A DNA stretch of 6,650 nt, from contig JAEWOA010000182.1 of the NCBI GenBank assembly GCA_023461115.1, forward strand, positions 1 through 6,650. Direction: 5' to 3'. Shown here one piece after another: positions 5,834-6,650 of the stretch (positions are counted from its first letter, which is position 1; each line of letters opens with the position of its first letter). The DNA comes from Actinomycetes bacterium (GTDB taxonomy: Bacteria; Actinomycetota; Actinomycetes; Actinomycetales; Cellulomonadaceae). The notes beneath the pieces were generated by a model that was given only the letters and a program-made list of their open reading frames with translations, had not been told where the DNA came from and ran no database searches. The position numbers were made by a program, and so were the translations under genes.

Positions 5834-6384
5834 CGGGCGGTGGCTTCGTGCGCGCCGTGCGTGTGCGGCGTCGTGATGCCGCAGCCCGGGTGCGCGTGCG
5901 GGGCATCGTGGTCGATCGGATGCGGGTGGTCCACCAGGTGGCGGCCGTGCTCGAACGGCACGCCACTCGACGTCAGGCCCGCCGCCGCGGTCCACTCCTC
6001 CGGCACCTGGCCCGGGTCGTCGGACAAGTCGACGATCTGGTTGTCCGAGTCCACCAGCACGACACGGGGCTGGTACGTGCGCGCCTCCGCATCCGACATC
6101 GACCCGTACGCGATGAGGATGACGATGTCCGCCGGGTGGATCAGGTGCGCCGCGGCGCCGTTGATGCACACCTGGCCGGAGCCGGCCTCGCCCGCGATCG
6201 CGTACGTGGTCAGCCGGGCGCCGTTGGTGACGTCGACGATGTCCACCTGCTGGCCCGGCAACAGGTCCGCGGCCGCCAACAGGTCCGCGTCCACGGTCAC
6301 CGAGCCCACGTAGTGCAGGTCCGCCTGCGTCACCGTGGCCCGGTGGATCTTGCCGGTCATCATGGTGCGCTGCAGCGTCGTCAT
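5830..6384 (-). CDS. panD: Aspartate 1-decarboxylase proenzyme with His-rich C-terminal extension
   Basis: A 184-residue proenzyme of the pyruvoyl decarboxylase that makes beta-alanine from L-aspartate for pantothenate. The self-cleavage site is in LHYVGSVTVD: cutting between Gly27 and Ser28 would turn Ser28 into the pyruvoyl group. Lys12, Arg57, Tyr61 and Asn75 match E. coli K9, R54, Y58 and N72 with a constant offset of 3, so the active site looks intact. The family is usually about 120-140 residues; here some 45 extra follow. From about residue 143 the tail carries ten His and one Cys in roughly 42 residues (HPHPIDHD, HAHPGCG, HTHGAHE), suggesting metal binding. Codons in the tail are as GC-rich at third positions as the rest, so it is genuinely coding. 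The ATG at 6384 overlaps the panC stop (ATGA) and follows GGGGGAG. The tail is unexplained. Confidence 0.95.
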   Translation of the reverse strand: MTTLQRTMMTGKIHRATVTQADLHYVGSVTVDADLLAAADLLPGQQVDIVDVTNGARLTTYAIAGEAGSGQVCINGAAAHLIHPADIVILIAYGSMSDAEARTYQPRVVLVDSDNQIVDLSDDPGQVPEEWTAAAGLTSSGVPFEHGRHLVDHPHPIDHDAPHAHPGCGITTPHTHGAHEATAR

Positions 6385-6650
6385 GACTCCCCCTTCTGGG
6401 TCATCGCCGCCAGAGTCAGGGCGGTGTTGTCGATCAGCCGCGTGGAGCCGATCCGGGCGGCGAGCAGCAGGAGCGCCGTGCGGTCACCGCTGTGCTCGTC
6501 GGGAAGCTCGTCGGGAAGCTCGTCGGGGAGCTCGTCGGGGAGCTCGTCTGGAAGCTCGCTGAAGTCGTCGGGATCGACCAGAGCAACGTAGTCCACGTCG
6601 GTGACGCCCGCCGACGCGAGCTGCGCCGCCGCCGCCGCCCGGACCTGGGC
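6381..6650 (-). CDS. panC: Pantothenate synthetase, C-terminal part, with LPDE repeat insertion; 5' end outside window
   Basis: The last 89 residues of PanC, which joins pantoate and beta-alanine with ATP to make pantothenate. The frame is open to the window edge and ends in TGA at 6383-6381. Family features are VDYVALVDPDDF (residues 19-30 of the fragment) and, after an insertion, ALLLLAARIGSTRLIDN, the end of the C-terminal dimer domain. Between them sit five LPDE units (33-52), encoded by a 12-bp tandem repeat. In ordinary PanC this loop is only a few residues long. The product supplies the same pathway as the next gene, panD, which it overlaps by four bases (ATGA). The run of five Ala near the left of the fragment (GCG codons) lies in a helix where Ala-rich sequence is common. 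Confidence 0.93.
   Translation of the reverse strand, partial: AQVRAAAAAQLASAGVTDVDYVALVDPDDFSELPDELPDELPDELPDELPDEHSGDRTALLLLAARIGSTRLIDNTALTLAAMTQKGES
6495..6554 (-). repeat. Five 12-bp tandem repeats inside panC (LPDE x5)
   Basis: Five consecutive 12-base units on the plus strand: CTCGTCGGGAAG twice, CTCGTCGGGGAG twice, and CTCGTCTGGAAG once. On the coding strand each reads Leu-Pro-Asp-Glu. Differences between units are all silent (CTT/CTC for Leu, CCC/CCA for Pro), so the protein repeat is exact while the DNA has begun to diverge. A partial unit (CTCG) follows. The 12-base period keeps the frame whenever the copy number changes. Confidence 0.95.

Noticed and set aside
5834..6169. In-frame N-terminal extension of nadB to 6169
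   Set aside because: The extra 112 residues lie inside panD in another frame and resemble no oxidase sequence; the GTG at the GTGA overlap gives a family-like N-terminus.
4568..6313. 581-codon plus-strand open frame antisense to nadB and panD
   Set aside because: It has low-complexity Arg/Ala/His composition, no family resemblance and no ribosome binding site; it is a shadow of strongly conserved minus-strand genes.
6495..6554. CRISPR-like or intergenic satellite repeat
   Set aside because: The units are 12 bases, contiguous, without spacers, and lie in frame within panC, so this is a coding tandem repeat.
1..6650. tRNA, rRNA, riboswitch or T-box, mobile element or defence system
   Set aside because: I saw no cloverleaf, T-box before lysS, transposase, terminal repeats or defence-type domains; all coding space is explained by housekeeping genes.

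Overview
The window is strongly GC-rich, with G or C at almost every third codon position, GTG starts and tightly overlapping genes. An Lsr2 nucleoid protein, actinobacterial-type LysRS, NadB and NadC sequences, and the pan-lysS-lsr2 order (also known from Mycobacterium) all point to a high-GC actinobacterium. The Micrococcales, perhaps a Cellulomonas-like genus, is my best guess; the genus is inference only.

Layout, left to right. Positions 1-774 (+) hold the C-terminal part of an FGGY-family sugar kinase, most likely xylulokinase XylB. It ends at a strong 15-bp-stem hairpin (787-821), which separates it from a convergent set of minus-strand genes. Reading the minus strand from the right edge in transcription order: the 3' end of panC (6650-6381), panD (6384-5830), nadB (5833-4067), nadC (3999-3097), lysS (3061-1511), a 57-residue single-membrane-segment protein (1502-1329) and lsr2 (1197-868). 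No stretch over 300 bases lacks a gene. The gaps are 93, 131, 8, 35 and 67 bases; the panC/panD and panD/nadB junctions are ATGA and GTGA overlaps.

How the genes fit together: PanC and PanD feed pantothenate and coenzyme A synthesis, and NadB and NadC make the NAD precursor nicotinate mononucleotide. PanD and NadB both consume L-aspartate, so the right half is a cofactor operon drawing on one amino acid. LysRS charges tRNA-Lys. It appears to have its own start signal just before its GTG, consistent with leaderless expression, and the small membrane protein is translationally coupled to it. lsr2 has its own AT-richer promoter and leader region.

I see no mobile element, CRISPR array, RNA gene or defence system, and no evidence for a wholly new system. 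The unusual points are local: an in-frame 12-bp tandem repeat encoding five LPDE units in PanC, a His-rich C-terminal extension on PanD, a Lys where NadC normally has an active-site His, a large perfect hairpin between nadB and nadC, a probable leaderless lysS, and degenerate copies of the lsr2 3' end downstream of its stop.
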